This document shows positions 1 through 12,059 of a stretch of DNA of 64,000 nucleotides, in pieces. Numbering within the stretch: the first letter of the stretch is position 1; each line of letters starts with the position of its first letter. The notes under the pieces are model-generated. The model saw only the letters and a list, made by a program, of their open reading frames with translations. It was not told where the DNA came from and made no database searches. Position numbers and translations under genes: made by a program. The DNA comes from Euonymus europaeus (Eukaryota; Streptophyta; Magnoliopsida; Celastrales; Celastraceae), in the NCBI GenBank assembly GCA_963580455.1, contig OY756971.1, positions 18,313,001-18,377,000 of the forward strand, given 5' to 3'.

Positions 1-640
1 TATATATATATATATGAATATGAATTCATGTATATTCACACGAAACATAGACACATTTGTTGGTCAACGTAATAAAAAGTGTTGTATTTTAAATTTTTAA
101 TTCCAAACAAACAAACAATGGAAAATATTAGTAATTTTTTTGTCCAAACACTAGAAATTAATTATTTTTACATGATATGTTTTTCCTTTTCCATGAGATG
201 CTTGTTTTCCGTCAAACAAACGGAGCCTTAGAAGTAGGATTTTTTTTTTTTTTGAAAAGGGCTTCGAGAGAGTTGTTGATAACTCTATTATTTATAGAGT
301 TATTAATGCTATTTTGTTCTATATGAGTTAGTTCGAGAGTGTTTTTAGTCATTTTAAGCACAAACGGAGGTTTAGTAGGTCATATTTCATTTTAATGAGT
401 ATTTTAATTATTTCATGTTTTGAGTAATAAGTTTGAGTCATTTATGACTTGTGGGTATGTTCGTTTCGTTTGAATAAGCCATCATGAGAATTTTAGGAGA
501 AAGAATGTCTTCTTCTTTACAAAAATGAGTTTTTGGGTTTTGCATAGCCACTTTGCATTTTAATGTGTGGTTCGAGGTTTCAACGCTTTAACATGGTTAG
601 ATATCCCACTTATGAGTTGTTTGAATGATTTTCATAGGTT
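1..640. other. AT-rich intergenic DNA, no gene seen
   Basis: The stretch starts inside a TA dinucleotide run and continues as AT-rich sequence with short homopolymers. No long open frame, RNA gene or terminal repeat was recognised. Confidence 0.6.
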
Positions 641-1975
641 TTGGATGAACCGATACTGATTTGGGAATGAAAAGCGGAAATTGAAAGTGCTGTCAAAGTG
701 TTATGCTGATATGCTGATATGGAGTTTGACGTGCTGACGCTCAAACAGCCGCTGCAATTTTTATAAAACTCCGATTCCATTGATTCTTTCGGCGTTGAGA
801 ACTAGACATCTCAAGTTTCACGTGGATATCAAGTTTGTTAATTTTGGATGACATATAAAGAAGTTGTGAGTGTAGAAACTTAGCTGCAGCAGAGGTTCGA
901 GTCCAGTTTGAGTGTTCTTCACATTTATCCTTTTAACTTTCACTCCACTGCCCAGAAAAATATGATTTAAGATGCGTTGGAAATCTAAGAGGAAAGGCTA
1001 TAACTATTATGTTTCACACTTTCTCAAATTCTGGCGTTAGAACACTGTAAAATGGTCATCTTTGCAGACCATAAAAGCTGGATGGATTATGCAGCAGCAT
1101 AAGGGTATTTTTGGAATTTCAACGTCATCAAAGAGGGTATTTGAGACAAATTAAAAAGAGGAATCAGAGAGGTCTCTTAGGAGAGAATATTAGGGCAAAA
1201 ACGTGCATAGAAGGGGACACAAAAACAGGAGGCAGCAGCAGCACACACAGAATAGGGAGAAAAATCGCTGGAACAAAGAAGAAGGCAATTGAGAGATTTG
1301 GTTCACTCTTACATTCATAGATGGGTTGTAATTCTTTTCTTTAATTTGGTTCTATGTTTGACGTCATGAACCAATTCTTCTTGCTAGAGCTTTGATGCAG
1401 CCTAGTAGTTCTTGATTGAATTCAAAGTTTTAATAAATTCGTGGCTTTTATTCATTGTTATGTGTTCAAGATGGTTCTTAATGCTTTTAAACATATGGTC
1501 AATGTTTGATTGATTTATTTATGATTGTTTTGTCTGAAAGGAAGAATAAGATATTGATTGTATCTTGAATGTCTTAAATTGATTGGATGCCAGACATAGA
1601 TTCATAATTTATGCAGTATTGTTATGGTTCCCCATTGATTTTAATGCGCTTCTGATTTCTTTAATCATGCTTGAAAGAGATGATTGTTGATTAGGAGTGG
1701 TTTTGATATAGCATGAGAAGGTATGTCGAATAAATTAGGGAAAATCTACTGATAACGAGAATAATTGTCCAAGGTTTATTAAACTGAGATTCAATTGAGA
1801 TAGCTACGGTGAAATCATGTGCTCTAGTGTTTTTTAATCTTGATTCTTGTTTTACTTGCTTGTTGCTATTAGTTAATTTTTATTAATTCATTCTTCAATC
1901 ATTCAAACTAAATTTTGTATCCAGGTACTGTTTGCGATTGAATTAGTAGTCTATAGTTGATTGAATTAAATAGTC
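641..1975 (+). repeat. possible decayed LTR-type retrotransposon DNA
   Basis: Non-coding sequence with a texture like the long LTRs of plant Gypsy (Tat/Athila-like) elements. It has a CAG/CACA-rich leader-like part near 1220-1260, followed by T-rich DNA with scattered stops. No second copy, primer-binding site or target duplication lies nearby, so this rests on general appearance only. A 69-codon open frame at 1111-1320 has no recognisable domain and is not called a gene. Confidence 0.22.
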
Positions 1976-3075
1976 ATTGAGGGTTCGATATTTGGTCTTT
2001 GATCACTATATTATTTGTTTGCGATTTCATGCGCTTGCGAATAATTTTCACAACAGTTGTCTCTTGGTATTCTCTACCTACCCATCTCAGTCTCTATCTC
2101 CGGCCAAGGCCTACCAAACTATTCATCTTTCTTTCCATTTCCATGATGTTAGTCATAGGTTACACAAAAAGGAGGTTTAATCATGTTCCCAAATTCCAAT
2201 CGGGAATCCTTTTAACCAAGATACCAAATAAGCGACCAATGAACAATATAGAATAAATATAACTGGATTACAACAATGAATATATAAACTTTTAAAGAGT
2301 AGGGTTTAAAGATTGCAAATTGTGATTTAGAGTTGTTCAGAGACTTTACCAAGTCCTCCTACGTCCATTATCCAGACAACACATGTCAATGATTTTCAAA
2401 TCCACTATATGGTGTGGTTTTCTCAAACTCGCCAAAAATTGAGAGGTTTTCAAAAAGTTTACACCAAAACTTTCCGCTGAAGTTTACAACTCACCCTCAA
2501 CTAATGGTTTCACCATTAAACTTGTACACAAGGTTTGTCGATAACCCAAAACTTTTCACAAACTCACAAGGGTTCACGCAAATAGGGTTTACAATGAAGC
2601 TCTAAGGTTCCACTCAAAATGTCTTGTAGACATGAGAATATCTGATGGATCTCTCAAGTATTTTTCTAAACTCAAGGGTGGTATAGATAAGGTAGAATAT
2701 ATGGGAGCTTTTTCTTTTAGATCAAAAACAAAGTATCGAGTGAATAACTTGCACATAGAAAGATAGAATAATTTCGAATGTCTTCACTTTGAAAATTATT
2801 TGAAGCCTCGGTGAAAATTCAGCGTGCTCTTCCAAGTCTTGTCGTTGTCAATATGTTGCTTATATTGACACTAAAACTTGCGTTTCTCAAATCATAAAGT
2901 CGGCTCTTCAATTTTGAAATTTCCTTCATAATTCACTTCCATTTGAATAAGCAATCAGCTCCACGTTTGGCTCTTCAAGTATGTGGAAACTTGCCTCTAA
3001 TTTTGATCTTCATAAAATAGGAAATATATAACTCTCCATTTTTATTTTGTGTAGGTTATAGGCTAAAAAACGTCC
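1976..3075. other. intergenic, nothing recognised
   Basis: AT-rich sequence with only short open frames (under 90 codons) that overlap one another and show no motif. No repeat boundary or RNA gene was recognised. Confidence 0.5.
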
Positions 3076-3660
3076 TCTATCAAATTGGAATCTAAAGGCT
3101 AGTAGGCTCACATACATTAGGTTTGTGAGCCCAACTGAATTGAGGGCCACAAAATCCGTTCGACATATAATGCTTGTGAACCCACATTAGGCTTGTGAGC
3201 CCAACATAACTAAAGCCCAAGAGGCTTGTTCGAGATATAAGGTTTGTGAGCCCATTGGAATGAGACCCATGTAGCCTTTCAATCATTACAGGACTGCTTG
3301 GACCAACAAAACATAAGTTCATTAAGGCTCGTTCGACATTAATAGTCCACAAGTGTTTATCAAGCCTTGTAAGGCTCACAGGTTGGGTCATTCATACAAA
3401 TGACATTCAAAGTGTAATACATGTGATTTAGAGCACTATATATATGAGTAGTCCAAGCCTCTTAAAAGCTCTTGATGAATCTTTTGATCTACTTCTATTT
3501 CTAAAAATCTATTCACTTCTCTCACAACAACTATTCTCCCTGTCATCTGACTTGATCGCTTTAGGCTTACTCCAGTAACCTTCTTCAATTCAACACTGTG
3601 CACTCGAGCAGGTTGATTGATTGTAGATTTTAGGATCTACAGGAGACAACTATGACTTCT
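3076..3660. repeat. degenerate short repeats and LTR-like 3' end
   Basis: Between about 3100 and 3390 the motif 'TTGTGAGCCCA' and variants recur about every 60-70 bases, forming a decayed tandem array. It is followed by a TATATATA block and a C/T-rich stretch (3470-3560), an arrangement resembling the promoter and 3' part of a plant LTR. No partner LTR is visible, so the family is unknown. The 99-codon reverse frame at 3092-3391 is a by-product of the repeat. Confidence 0.35.
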
Positions 3661-6125
3661 TATGAACTTTATCCCACACATAAATAGGTACCATCAAATA
3701 TCTAAAAAAACACACACACATAGTGACCTCGCTTATCAAGTGTGGGCTTTACCTACACACACCCTCCAAAAGTGAATTGCAATCAGAATTCACATAAAAA
3801 CAGTTAGGCCAGTACTTTATAGGGTGAGAACGTCCGTATAAGAGACGGATTATATATATATATATATACACACGCTAATGTTAGGTGCTTAAACACACGG
3901 ACCAAGTGATTTGGTGTGGGCCCAGTGATGGACCCCACACTTCACTCACAAAAGTCCATAGCACTGGATTCTCAGATACCTTGACCGACCACAATACCTT
4001 TATTATTTCAATGGCTAGGATTTGACGGCTCAAAAAAGAGAAAGAAAAGGATAGGAAAAAAAAGTGCACATTCTCGAATGGGGTCCGTCCAACTCTGTTT
4101 TGAATTGCATGGTGAGACAATTAATGGACTTCCTCAATTTGAGGAGCCAACCCAAGCACTGCACACGACTTGTTTGATCCATACAAAATTTCAACCACCT
4201 CCAATGGTGCCAATTGAGAATTACAAGCATCATTACCTATATTTGACTTCCAATGTGTGTATATATATAGCTAGGCAGCTAGCTAGCTAGTTTCATTTTA
4301 CACTTCGTTTTGTACGATCATAAATATATTGTACAAAATACTATATATATAGTGAACCAAAATATCCTCAAATGATATTTTAACACGTGACATCAAGATA
4401 ACGAGCTCACTTGCATGTTGCTAAGTTGTCAAATAAGCTCCCATCGAGCTGCCCATGAGCAGAGGTGTTGAGTGCTGCACGCAATGCTCGGATTGGACTT
4501 TAAATCGAACAAGTTTTGTGTTTGAATTCGAATTTCAGACATATAATACATGTCCAAACTTTGTTTCTTGTGGGTCGAATAAATTCACTCATTCAAACCG
4601 AACAAAGTTTTACCTTCCTTACTCTCGAGAATTAACTCGAGCCCCATTGCTCACTCTTTTCCCACGTAGGTTGTCGAAAAATGGCTAAGTAATTCTTGCA
4701 TGTCAACTAGTCTGATCTACTGATAAATTGGGAACTCAAACAAATTTTGGACGTAATAATATGGTAAACCTTCAGAAGATCTATGTGGTGTTTGAATTAT
4801 TTTAGCCTTCCTTAAGTGGTTTAAGCTTTGAATCGCACTTTTAATAATGCACATAGATTGCTCCTTGATTAATTATGGTACCCTATATATATAAGATGTG
4901 GAATAGTTTAAAGTAGAATTATAAAAAAGCTCGAGAAGAAGAAACCCCGAGACACAAATGCACGGAAGGAAGTGAAAGCTTCTACTTTATTTATTAAGAG
5001 AGAGACTGTCTTAACAAAATCTATGCAAGATACTAACTAGTCACGCAATATTACCAGTAACAATGTAGTAGACACATGGGGTTATGTTGCCGCCACTAAA
5101 TATGAGCTAGCTATCAATAGTAGTCAAACCCTAATTCTTTCAAATTCTATAAATGTTATGGACAAAATTATTAACTTCTTGAACCTTTGCAGGAGAAAAG
5201 TTAGATTCGGAGGATATTTAATTATTAGTGCCAAGTTGCACAAATTGTCTAACCTCTCCTGTAGTCGTATTCTGATATTGGATTTTGTATGGTCTAACTG
5301 AGTGATATATAAATAAAAATTTAATTCCAATTATACATATGACATTTTTTTGAGTTTAAGTATTTTGGAGATGGTTCTGCATTAAAATAAATTCTTGAGG
5401 GTCTCTTGACTTAGAGCAGACAATATCATTTTGATATGTTTGTGTTGAATTTTTTTAAATGAGATCGAAATAAATACTCGATCTATTTGAATATTCAAAT
5501 ATATTGTGAATAAAAAATAACATTTTTACGTAGACAAGTGATAAAACAGTCATCATAAACTATCTATATATACAATTGATTATACTAAGAACCCACAAAA
5601 AACAATCCCAATAGAATCCAAGTCACTTTCAAAAGAGTTTGTTTTCAAGGGAATGAAGATTCACGTACTTCAACTTAGTTTAACATGTGAAATTAATATG
5701 ATGCATAAACAGTCGATTGAGCAATTTATGGGTTTTAGATTCACGGATGCCAAACACTAAGTCAAATATTGAAATTTACCAGAAAACATCTCTTTCAGCT
5801 TGAGTGTGTGTGTGTGGGTGTATATATAATATAATTATAATTATTTTTTGAAACAAATGTAAATCTCTTGAAATTAACATTTGTTCCATCAATTTAAGAT
5901 GGAAATTATTCAGAGTTAGTGAAGAAAATAGGATAATATATATATAGAGAGAGATAGATATTCAAGCAATTTATACGTGGTACTGTTTTTTCCACAAAGA
6001 AATTCTTGGGGAGACATAATAATTCAAATGTATTTGACTTTCCCACTATATTTATTTTTGAAGAGTTACAGTCGTAATTGTAATTTGCATCCTCATGCTA
6101 CACATTCCGACTCTCTATCTCTACT
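3661..6125. other. intergenic upstream of the CEP gene
   Basis: AT-rich DNA with TA/CA microsatellite runs (near 3850-3870 and 5805-5835) and only short unconnected open frames. The last several hundred bases before 6126 should hold the CEP promoter, but no specific operator could be assigned beyond the TATA box. Confidence 0.5.
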
Positions 6126-6131
6126 GACTTC

Positions 6132-6139
6132 TATATATA
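6132..6139 (+). promoter_or_regulatory. TATA box of the CEP gene
   Basis: TATATATA lies 74 bases before the start codon at 6213. That would place a transcription start near 6165 and give a 5' leader of about 45-50 bases, a normal spacing for a small plant gene. The leader is CT-rich (CTCCCTCACACAACAC) followed by AT-rich sequence. Confidence 0.6.
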
Positions 6140-6212
6140 CCCATTGTGACCATAAGCTCTCCCTCACACAACACAATAAGAAATATTAATTAATTCCCTT
6201 GCTTTTGTTTTC

Positions 6213-6521
6213 ATGGCCAAAGTTAAGCTTGTGATTTCTACCTCTTTCTTCTTCCTGGTATTGTTGTTTTCTCGGGGATCAATTAGGTTTACTGAAGCAA
6301 GGCTCCTGAAGATGTCTGGAAATTATGTTAACAACAGTTTGATAACGAATACCGAAGGTAATCACAGTGTTAACTCTCGTCGAATCGCCTTACAAGACGA
6401 TGCGGTTGCTGGTAATGTTGGTCCTGATGTAGGTCATGAGGATGATTTTCGACCCACAAAACCAGGACACAGTCCTGGTGCTGGCCATTCTACGGGCCCC
6501 AGAAGCGGAGATCAAGTTTAA
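6213..6521 (+). CDS. CEP (C-terminally encoded peptide) hormone precursor
   Basis: The 102-residue precursor has three parts. Residues 1-29 form a hydrophobic signal peptide (core STSFFFLVLLFS) with a likely cleavage near FTEA|R. Residues 30-77 are a variable spacer. Residues 78-92, DFRPTKPGHSPGAGH, form a single CEP domain, followed by a ten-residue tail. The domain matches the family consensus closely: prolines stand at positions 4, 7 and 11 of the peptide, where hydroxylation is usual, and it ends in GxGH. CEP peptides are secreted, trimmed and sensed by CEPR receptor kinases, and they control root growth and nitrogen-demand signalling. The gene is intronless, as CEP genes usually are, and has an upstream TATA box. 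The start at 6213 is chosen because it alone supplies the signal peptide. Only one peptide copy is present, whereas some relatives carry several. Which CEP paralogue it is cannot be told. Confidence 0.93.
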   Translation: MAKVKLVISTSFFFLVLLFSRGSIRFTEARLLKMSGNYVNNSLITNTEGNHSVNSRRIALQDDAVAGNVGPDVGHEDDFRPTKPGHSPGAGHSTGPRSGDQV

Positions 6522-6974
6522 ATAACACGTGTCTATATATATAGGGCATCTCAAGTGCCCAGGCCTTTACTTTTTCAGACTTACGGGCTTTTATCCTCAT
6601 CCGTTCGATCTTCTGGATGGCTGAGATTGAAAATAATTCCATAAAATTATACGAAAAAATACATTGCAATATTAGACGGAATATCTGTTGGGTCTTATCT
6701 GCTATAGAATAGAATTAACAAATATTAATGTGCATACAAATGGGTATGCTTTCATGTACTTTTCACTTTCTTGATGCAATTTCTATGCATCTGTACCAAA
6801 TATTATTGCGTGTTATAAATGAATAACTCTTTCGTCTTGTGTTAAACATCTCTGTTTTATAAATTAGTAATTTAGTATTGTTCTGGTGCGGATATCCTTA
6901 ATTTTAAAAACTCTATTGTTTGTTAAACAAGTGGAATTCAAACTAGGGATCTCACTAGTCATTTTCTCCTTCGC
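6522..6974. other. 3' flank of the CEP gene
   Basis: AT-rich DNA containing TATATATATA directly after the stop codon, with no open frame of note. A poly(A) region is presumably here, but no single signal stands out. Confidence 0.4.
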
Positions 6975-7320
6975 ACTTAAATGAGGTAAGGAGTTCAATT
7001 TTCAACACAAGCGAAATGCTGTGAGAGAGGAATTGAGCCCTAGTCATAAAAGACGAGGAGTGGGACACGGAGACCTCCTCAATGATAAGATGCACGAATT
7101 ATGATCTCGGAGGTCACAATTATGCATCATCATAAAAAGACGCCTTTTATTTTCTTCCCATTTAAATGAGGTAAGGAGTTCAATTCTCACTGTAAGCGAA
7201 ATGATGTGAGAGAGGAATTAAGCCTTAGCCATAAAAGAAAATGAGTGGGACACAAAGGCCTCCTCAATGATGAGATGCACAAATTATGATCTCTGAGGTC
7301 ACAATTTTACATCATCACCA
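6975..7320 (+). repeat. two-copy tandem duplication, period about 185 bp
   Basis: The segment starting TTAAATGAGGTAAGGAG at 6977 recurs at 7162 and the two copies stay alignable to about 7135 and 7320. Each copy contains GTTCAATTC or a near variant, which fits the RNA polymerase III B-box consensus, but no convincing A box precedes it. Divergence is about 10-15 percent by eye, so the duplication is not recent. It could be a doubled SINE fragment. Confidence 0.7.
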
Positions 7321-7885
7321 CTCTTTATTGAAATGATCAATTATTATATATAGTAATTATCGTTCGACCGCAAATTCACTTTGCGTTTTGTAGATTGATT
7401 GATTACTGGTGTAATATTAAACTTTACATAGATGAATTTCTTTGTTTTTTTTTATTAAACCTCAAACTCAAGTTTCCAACAACTAAAATTAAGAGGACTG
7501 CAGTTGATTATGCGGGGGTTGATTGACACATGACACTTACACATGACACAATCCTCGTCATCCAAAGTGCCGCTGGAACAAAATTGTCTTTGCGGTCGGT
7601 GTCTTTACTTTGAAGGTCCATTAATTATTGTTTATCACAATAAAAAAATTGTCAAAATATATTTTGAATTTAATGTGGGAGTTGGTTGTTTATTTTTTTA
7701 AAGGAAAAACATAAACAAGAGTAAAATAAGAGTTTATAGATCAAAACATGACAATTAGAAATTACTGAAAATTCATAATAATACAAGACTTTACAAAGTA
7801 CTCCTATTGAACGAACCATAACGTAATTATTAATATTTTATAAAATTATTAATAATTAGGAGTAAAGATAATAATATCAGTATTA
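7321..7885. other. AT-rich intergenic DNA
   Basis: No gene, structural RNA or terminal repeat was recognised between the 185-bp duplication and the Copia derivative. Confidence 0.5.
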
Positions 7886-8148
7886 TGATATTAACTATTA
7901 ATTAGTGGATGCCCACTTTATTAGTATATTTGGAGGCTAATTAAGAGAACTTTATTAGTATATTTGGAGGTTACTTATGAGGTGATTAAACCTATATCAT
8001 TAGTAGTTGGAGGAGGCTATTCAAGAAGCGATTAAACGATTAATTTGATTGTTGTATACCAATCTTATATAAATAAAAGTTTAGTGAAATGAAGAACAAA
8101 AACATTCTCTCACTTTTCTAATTTCTCTCATGCAAACTTTCTTTCTCA
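7886..8148 (+). repeat. 5' LTR of the Copia derivative
   Basis: It is alignable with 9081-9358 over its whole length. The second copy carries an insertion of about 15 bases near the AAATGAA motif (ATAGACATCAAGTGA). It includes a short internal direct repeat of TTTATTAGTATATTTGGAGG. Confidence 0.75.
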
Positions 8149-8280
8149 TGTATCTTGCAAATTGTACGAGATCTGATATAACATTTGTAGTAAATCTATT
8201 GGCAAAACATAGTGCTGCATCGACTCGAAAACACTAGAATAGAGTAAAACATATGCTCATATATCTTCGGATAATAACTA

Positions 8281-8823
8281 ATTTAGGGTTATTTTACTAA
8301 TTTGAGTCAAAGTCTCAATTAATTAGATATGCAGATGCTAGATATCTATCTGATCCTCACAATACTAAATCTTAGACTGACTATGTATGTGTTCACTTAT
8401 GGTGGAATTGTTATTACTTAAAAATTAGTGAAGCAGACAATTATAACAACTTCTTTTAATCATTCCGAGATAATAGCAATTTACGAAGCTATTTAAGAAT
8501 GTGTGTGGTTGAGATCAATGATTTCACATATTCAAGAAAAATGTGGACTTCAATCTGTCAAAAATGTGCCAACTATATTATATGAAAATAAGGCATCATG
8601 TATAGCACAACTTCGAGGAGGGTACATAAAAGGAGATAGTTTTAAACACATCTGTCCAAAAAATTTTAGTGCACATAGTCTCCAAAGGAGTGGCGAAATA
8701 GACGTTCAGCAAATTCACTCCAGTAATAATTTAGCAGATCTATTCACAAAAGCACTCCCACTTTCGACATTCAAGAAGTTTGTATATCATATTGGAATGC
8801 ATTATCTGAAAGATTTATCCTGA
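8281..8823 (+). pseudogene. Copia RNase H remnant
   Basis: Plus-strand sequence from about 8325 reads YADARYLSDPHN, a Copia RNase H motif, then passes stops and shifts. An open 106-codon stretch at 8503-8823 ends in ADLFTKALP and a histidine-leucine-rich tail, the typical C-terminal end of Copia polyproteins. RNase H would degrade the RNA strand during reverse transcription. Frame breaks before 8503 and the loss of everything upstream make it non-functional. The frame ends at 8823, before the 3' LTR. Confidence 0.85.
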
Positions 8824-9080
8824 AGTTACAAAATAGGGGGAATAATGGTGTGAAGATGTCAACATAGAGTGTACTCTTTTTCCTTCGACCAAAGGTTTTT
8901 TCCCACAGGATTTTTCATTGGCAAGGTTTTAACGCAGCAATCCCTTCACACATTCTACCAAGTTTCTATAAAAGAATGATGTACTTTTTTGCCTTCACTA
9001 AGATTTTTATCCCACTGGATTTTTCCTTAATAAGGTTTTAACGAGACACATTCTATGTATACGTGGTCATCCAAGGAGGA

Positions 9081-9358
9081 TATTATTATTAACTATTGAT
9101 TAGTGGATGCCCACTTTATTAATATATTTGAAGGCTAATTAAGAGCACTTTATTAGTGTATATGCATGCTACTTATGAGGTGGTTAAACCTTTATAATTA
9201 TTAATTCGAGAATGTTATTTAAGAAATGATTAAGCCATTAATTTGATTGTTTTATATTAATCCTATATAAAGAGAAGTTTAGTGAAATGAAAATAGACAT
9301 CAAGTGAAGAAAAACATTCTCTCACTTTTCTAATTTCTCTCTTGCAAACTTTCTCTCC
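9081..9358 (+). repeat. 3' LTR of the Copia derivative
   Basis: It matches the repeat at 7886-8148 and directly follows a purine-rich CCAAGGAGGA. The many differences between the two copies suggest an old insertion. Confidence 0.75.
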
Positions 9359-10300
9359 AAATATTATTCTAAAATATTAGTTTCCTTAATCTTGATTTTG
9401 GGAATACTTTGATTCCTAGTTTTATAACAATCAGAGTATAAATTAAAATATGATTGAAAATGTGGGGTATTTATGATATTTAAGCTAAAAGTACAAAATG
9501 TTACTTGATTTTCACTTTTAGAAACAATTAGAAACAGCAATGAGGCGGGGCTAGATAGGGGTGCCCCATCCCCGCCCGTACCTCTAGATGTATGCCCCGC
9601 CCCCTGCCCTATAAATTGGGCAACTTTTACACACCGCTCTATTTTGACAAGAATCTATCCTATCTCGTGGGTTCCGGACTTAATTAGATCCTGCGTTAAC
9701 CCAATCATACCACGATCCAATCAGTGGAAAAAATATTGTTTTGATGTCCCGTCCCATAGGTTAAGTGGGATGGGGGGATTGCAATCCAAATTTCATGAAA
9801 CGTGTACTTGTTTTTAATCTCAGTCATTAATGTGGAGGTAGTCAATGAACTTATTGACTTATTTTAGTTCACATGGATGATTGAGATTTAATCCAAATAC
9901 ACATTTCATATCAAATGATTGTAGCCACTCTCATCCTAGGTTAAGCGACCTTTCCACTATAAGTTTTGAGCCCAAGAAATACAGCTAAGGAAACCTCTTC
10001 CGTCTGTTGGTTTTGTATTTTTATTGCAAAGTTGTCATAGCAACTTTTGTTCTCTTGCAATGTGGAGTACTGTGATTACCTTTTTCAAACTTTCATTGTC
10101 AAGTTTGAAGTTATATCAACGGTCAAGATTTTCTTGTCAAGTTAGAAGTTCTAAATATATAGATTTGGAGTCATACAGGTAGTATCCTATTAATTACCTA
10201 ATATTAATAAGAGTAATCTACATCCACCCAAAAAATAACTCATATTTTATTGTCGAATTTATATGGCATGTGTTTTAACCATTGATTAAAAATACATGTC
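9359..10300. other. intergenic with a GC-rich block
   Basis: The DNA is AT-rich except for 9540-9615, where GGGCGGGGC/GCCCCGCCC-type motifs cluster. Similar G/C-rich 'GGGGCGG' text appears at 20580-20690 and 27260-27285, each time within or beside a transposable element. No gene is seen. Confidence 0.4.
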
Positions 10301-10302
10301 GA

Positions 10303-10640
10303 TGCAATTTTCTGCACTAAAGGTAATTAAATAAAAATAAAAATACAAGTGTTTACGTGATTCAGCAAAATGTCTACGTCCACAAATGTGTGAACTTTTA
10401 TTTAAGAAGTTGGAGGATTTTTACAAGATATCAGTGTGAGAGAATTAGCACGTGTTTGATGATCAAAATTGTTGACGCAAGTTTTTGCACCAAAGGTAAT
10501 TAAATAAAAACAAGAACACAAGTGTCTACTTGGTTCGGCAAATTGCCTACAAATGTCTGAACTTTTATTCAAGAAGTTGAAGGATTTCTACAAGATGTTA
10601 GTGTGAGAGAATTAGCATGTGTCTGATGATCAACCTATAG
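10303..10640 (+). repeat. two-copy tandem duplication, period about 172 bp
   Basis: The segment around GCACTAAAGGTAATTAAATA (about 10312) recurs around GCACCAAAGGTAATTAAATA (about 10485). Both continue through 'AAGAAGTTGGAGGAT' and 'GTGTGAGAGAATTAGCA'. No coding sequence is present. It may lie within a decayed LTR. Confidence 0.75.
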
Positions 10641-11429
10641 TCTTTCTTTTATAGAGATGAATCATAACTCCTTTGATAATCAAGATTATCATTTAATCTC
10701 TAACATTAATCTATAGGAGGGGTTACACCCACCCATCAATTTTCTGTCGTTGAGACAAACCATTCCCTTACCCCTAGGTTGAGACCTTTTCGCTGGGCTA
10801 AGATAATCCTCTACGGGCTCCCTAGGAAACTACTATAAGCATTCTTACGCCACACGTCATGCTGACTAGGCATGACTCATTTATATCATCCACAAATGCC
10901 CCCAATATTTTTTCTTACCTTTTTCTTTCCTAAAAAAGGAAGGGGAAATACTAAATTAAATTGTGAATCTTCCAATTAGATCAGGATTCAATATTCCTTA
11001 CCATTAAAATCTCTAATTCTACTCCTTTATGGATTCGTGTGTCTACCATAAATAGAGGACTTAAACTCATTCTTCACTACCACTTTCTCAATCACTTCAT
11101 CCTTGTAGTAGAGACAAAGGTATGTTCATTCTTATTTTTTTTCTCTTTTTTTTAAAATTTAAATATATATTTTTTGTGGCAGTATCGGACCAGCGACGAT
11201 CGTCTAACTAGGAGCTGGTAGGATTTTTTGTTTAGTATACATATATTTTTCTAACTTCTTTCTTAGTATTCTTTAGGTTCTTCCTCAGCCATGAAAAAAT
11301 TTAAGAATCTTCTTTCCAATATTGACAAGAGAAAAGATTTTTGCGCCTCTTATTAGATTCCTCATACTATCGAGATTCGTGAGACGTTGAATGATGAGAG
11401 GGAAAACCAAATTTGTTACACAAAACTAT
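10641..11429. other. intergenic, possible LTR remnants
   Basis: C/T-rich DNA (10700-10920) is followed by a microsatellite-like T-rich tract (11135-11160). No open frame or paired repeat was identified. Confidence 0.4.
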
Positions 11430-11760
11430 CAATTTTGATGGTTGCGATGTGCGGAATTGGCCTCCCATTTGATCCATTTCTTAAGAATTTTTGATTTGGT
11501 AACTCAATTGTGCCCCGCTTAGCTAGCTCTGAATTCTTTTTGTATCTTGTGTGCACTACTTCGATTGAACTCTTTGCTCCAAATCAAGCTTACCATCAAT
11601 GACATCCTCTTTTGTTATTCCATCAATGATGAGGAAGGCAATTATTATCTCTTCAGAAGAAATAATCGGGCATTGATTCATTTCACTGCAACCAATTTTA
11701 AGGACACTAACTCTATACTCCAAAATTTTCAGTATCATTATCAAGTGTATCATTGAAGAT
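11430..11760 (+). pseudogene. possible decayed transposon-encoded protein
   Basis: With frame changes allowed, the plus strand reads GLPFDPFLKNF and then, in another frame, a stretch open at 11547-11756. The pattern recalls the N-terminal domain called 'putative gypsy-type transposon' in plant protein families, but the match is from memory and weak. Several stops rule out a working gene. A reverse 65-codon frame over the same interval is a shadow. Confidence 0.22.
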
Positions 11761-12059
11761 GCTCTAAACGAATCGACATACCTCCAGTCAATGATAGTTT
11801 AAGAAATTTAGATGTGAATGAAATAACCTTTAGAAAATAGCCTAGCCAATACGTTAGTATATTTGGTGGTGAGTTTTTAGCCTATTCTTCTTATACTCAA
11901 AGCAAAAGTGTGACTGATGGAAAATCACTGGTCACTCTATATATAGTGATAGGTCAAGACCTAAACCACACACTTATTCTGATATTGTTCCTACCATCAA
12001 GGAACAAACATGTATATGATATTAAAATTGGTTGAGTAGTTACCAAAAATTACTCATTA

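Larger units (their letters stand above)
7886..9358 (+). mobile_element. Copia LTR element, internally deleted derivative
   Basis: Two diverged direct repeats (about 7886-8148 and 9081-9358) flank a 0.9-kb interior that keeps only the end of the Copia pol gene. Both repeats contain ATTAGTGGATGCCCACTTTA, a TATATAAA promoter-like motif and a CTCTCACTTTTCTAATTTCTC block, as expected of LTRs. GGAGGATATTATT before the second copy may be what remains of a polypurine tract. Gag, protease, integrase and most of reverse transcriptase are missing, so the element is dead. LTR ends are approximate and no clean target duplication was seen. Confidence 0.8.

Noticed and set aside
1111..1320. 69-codon basic open frame near the window start
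   Set aside because: It has no domain, signal peptide or intron evidence, and it lies in LTR-like non-coding DNA.
3076..3400. Regularly spaced TTGTGAGCCCA motifs, considered as a CRISPR array
   Set aside because: Spacing and unit sequence are irregular, the genome is plant nuclear, and the block looks like a decayed LTR tandem repeat.
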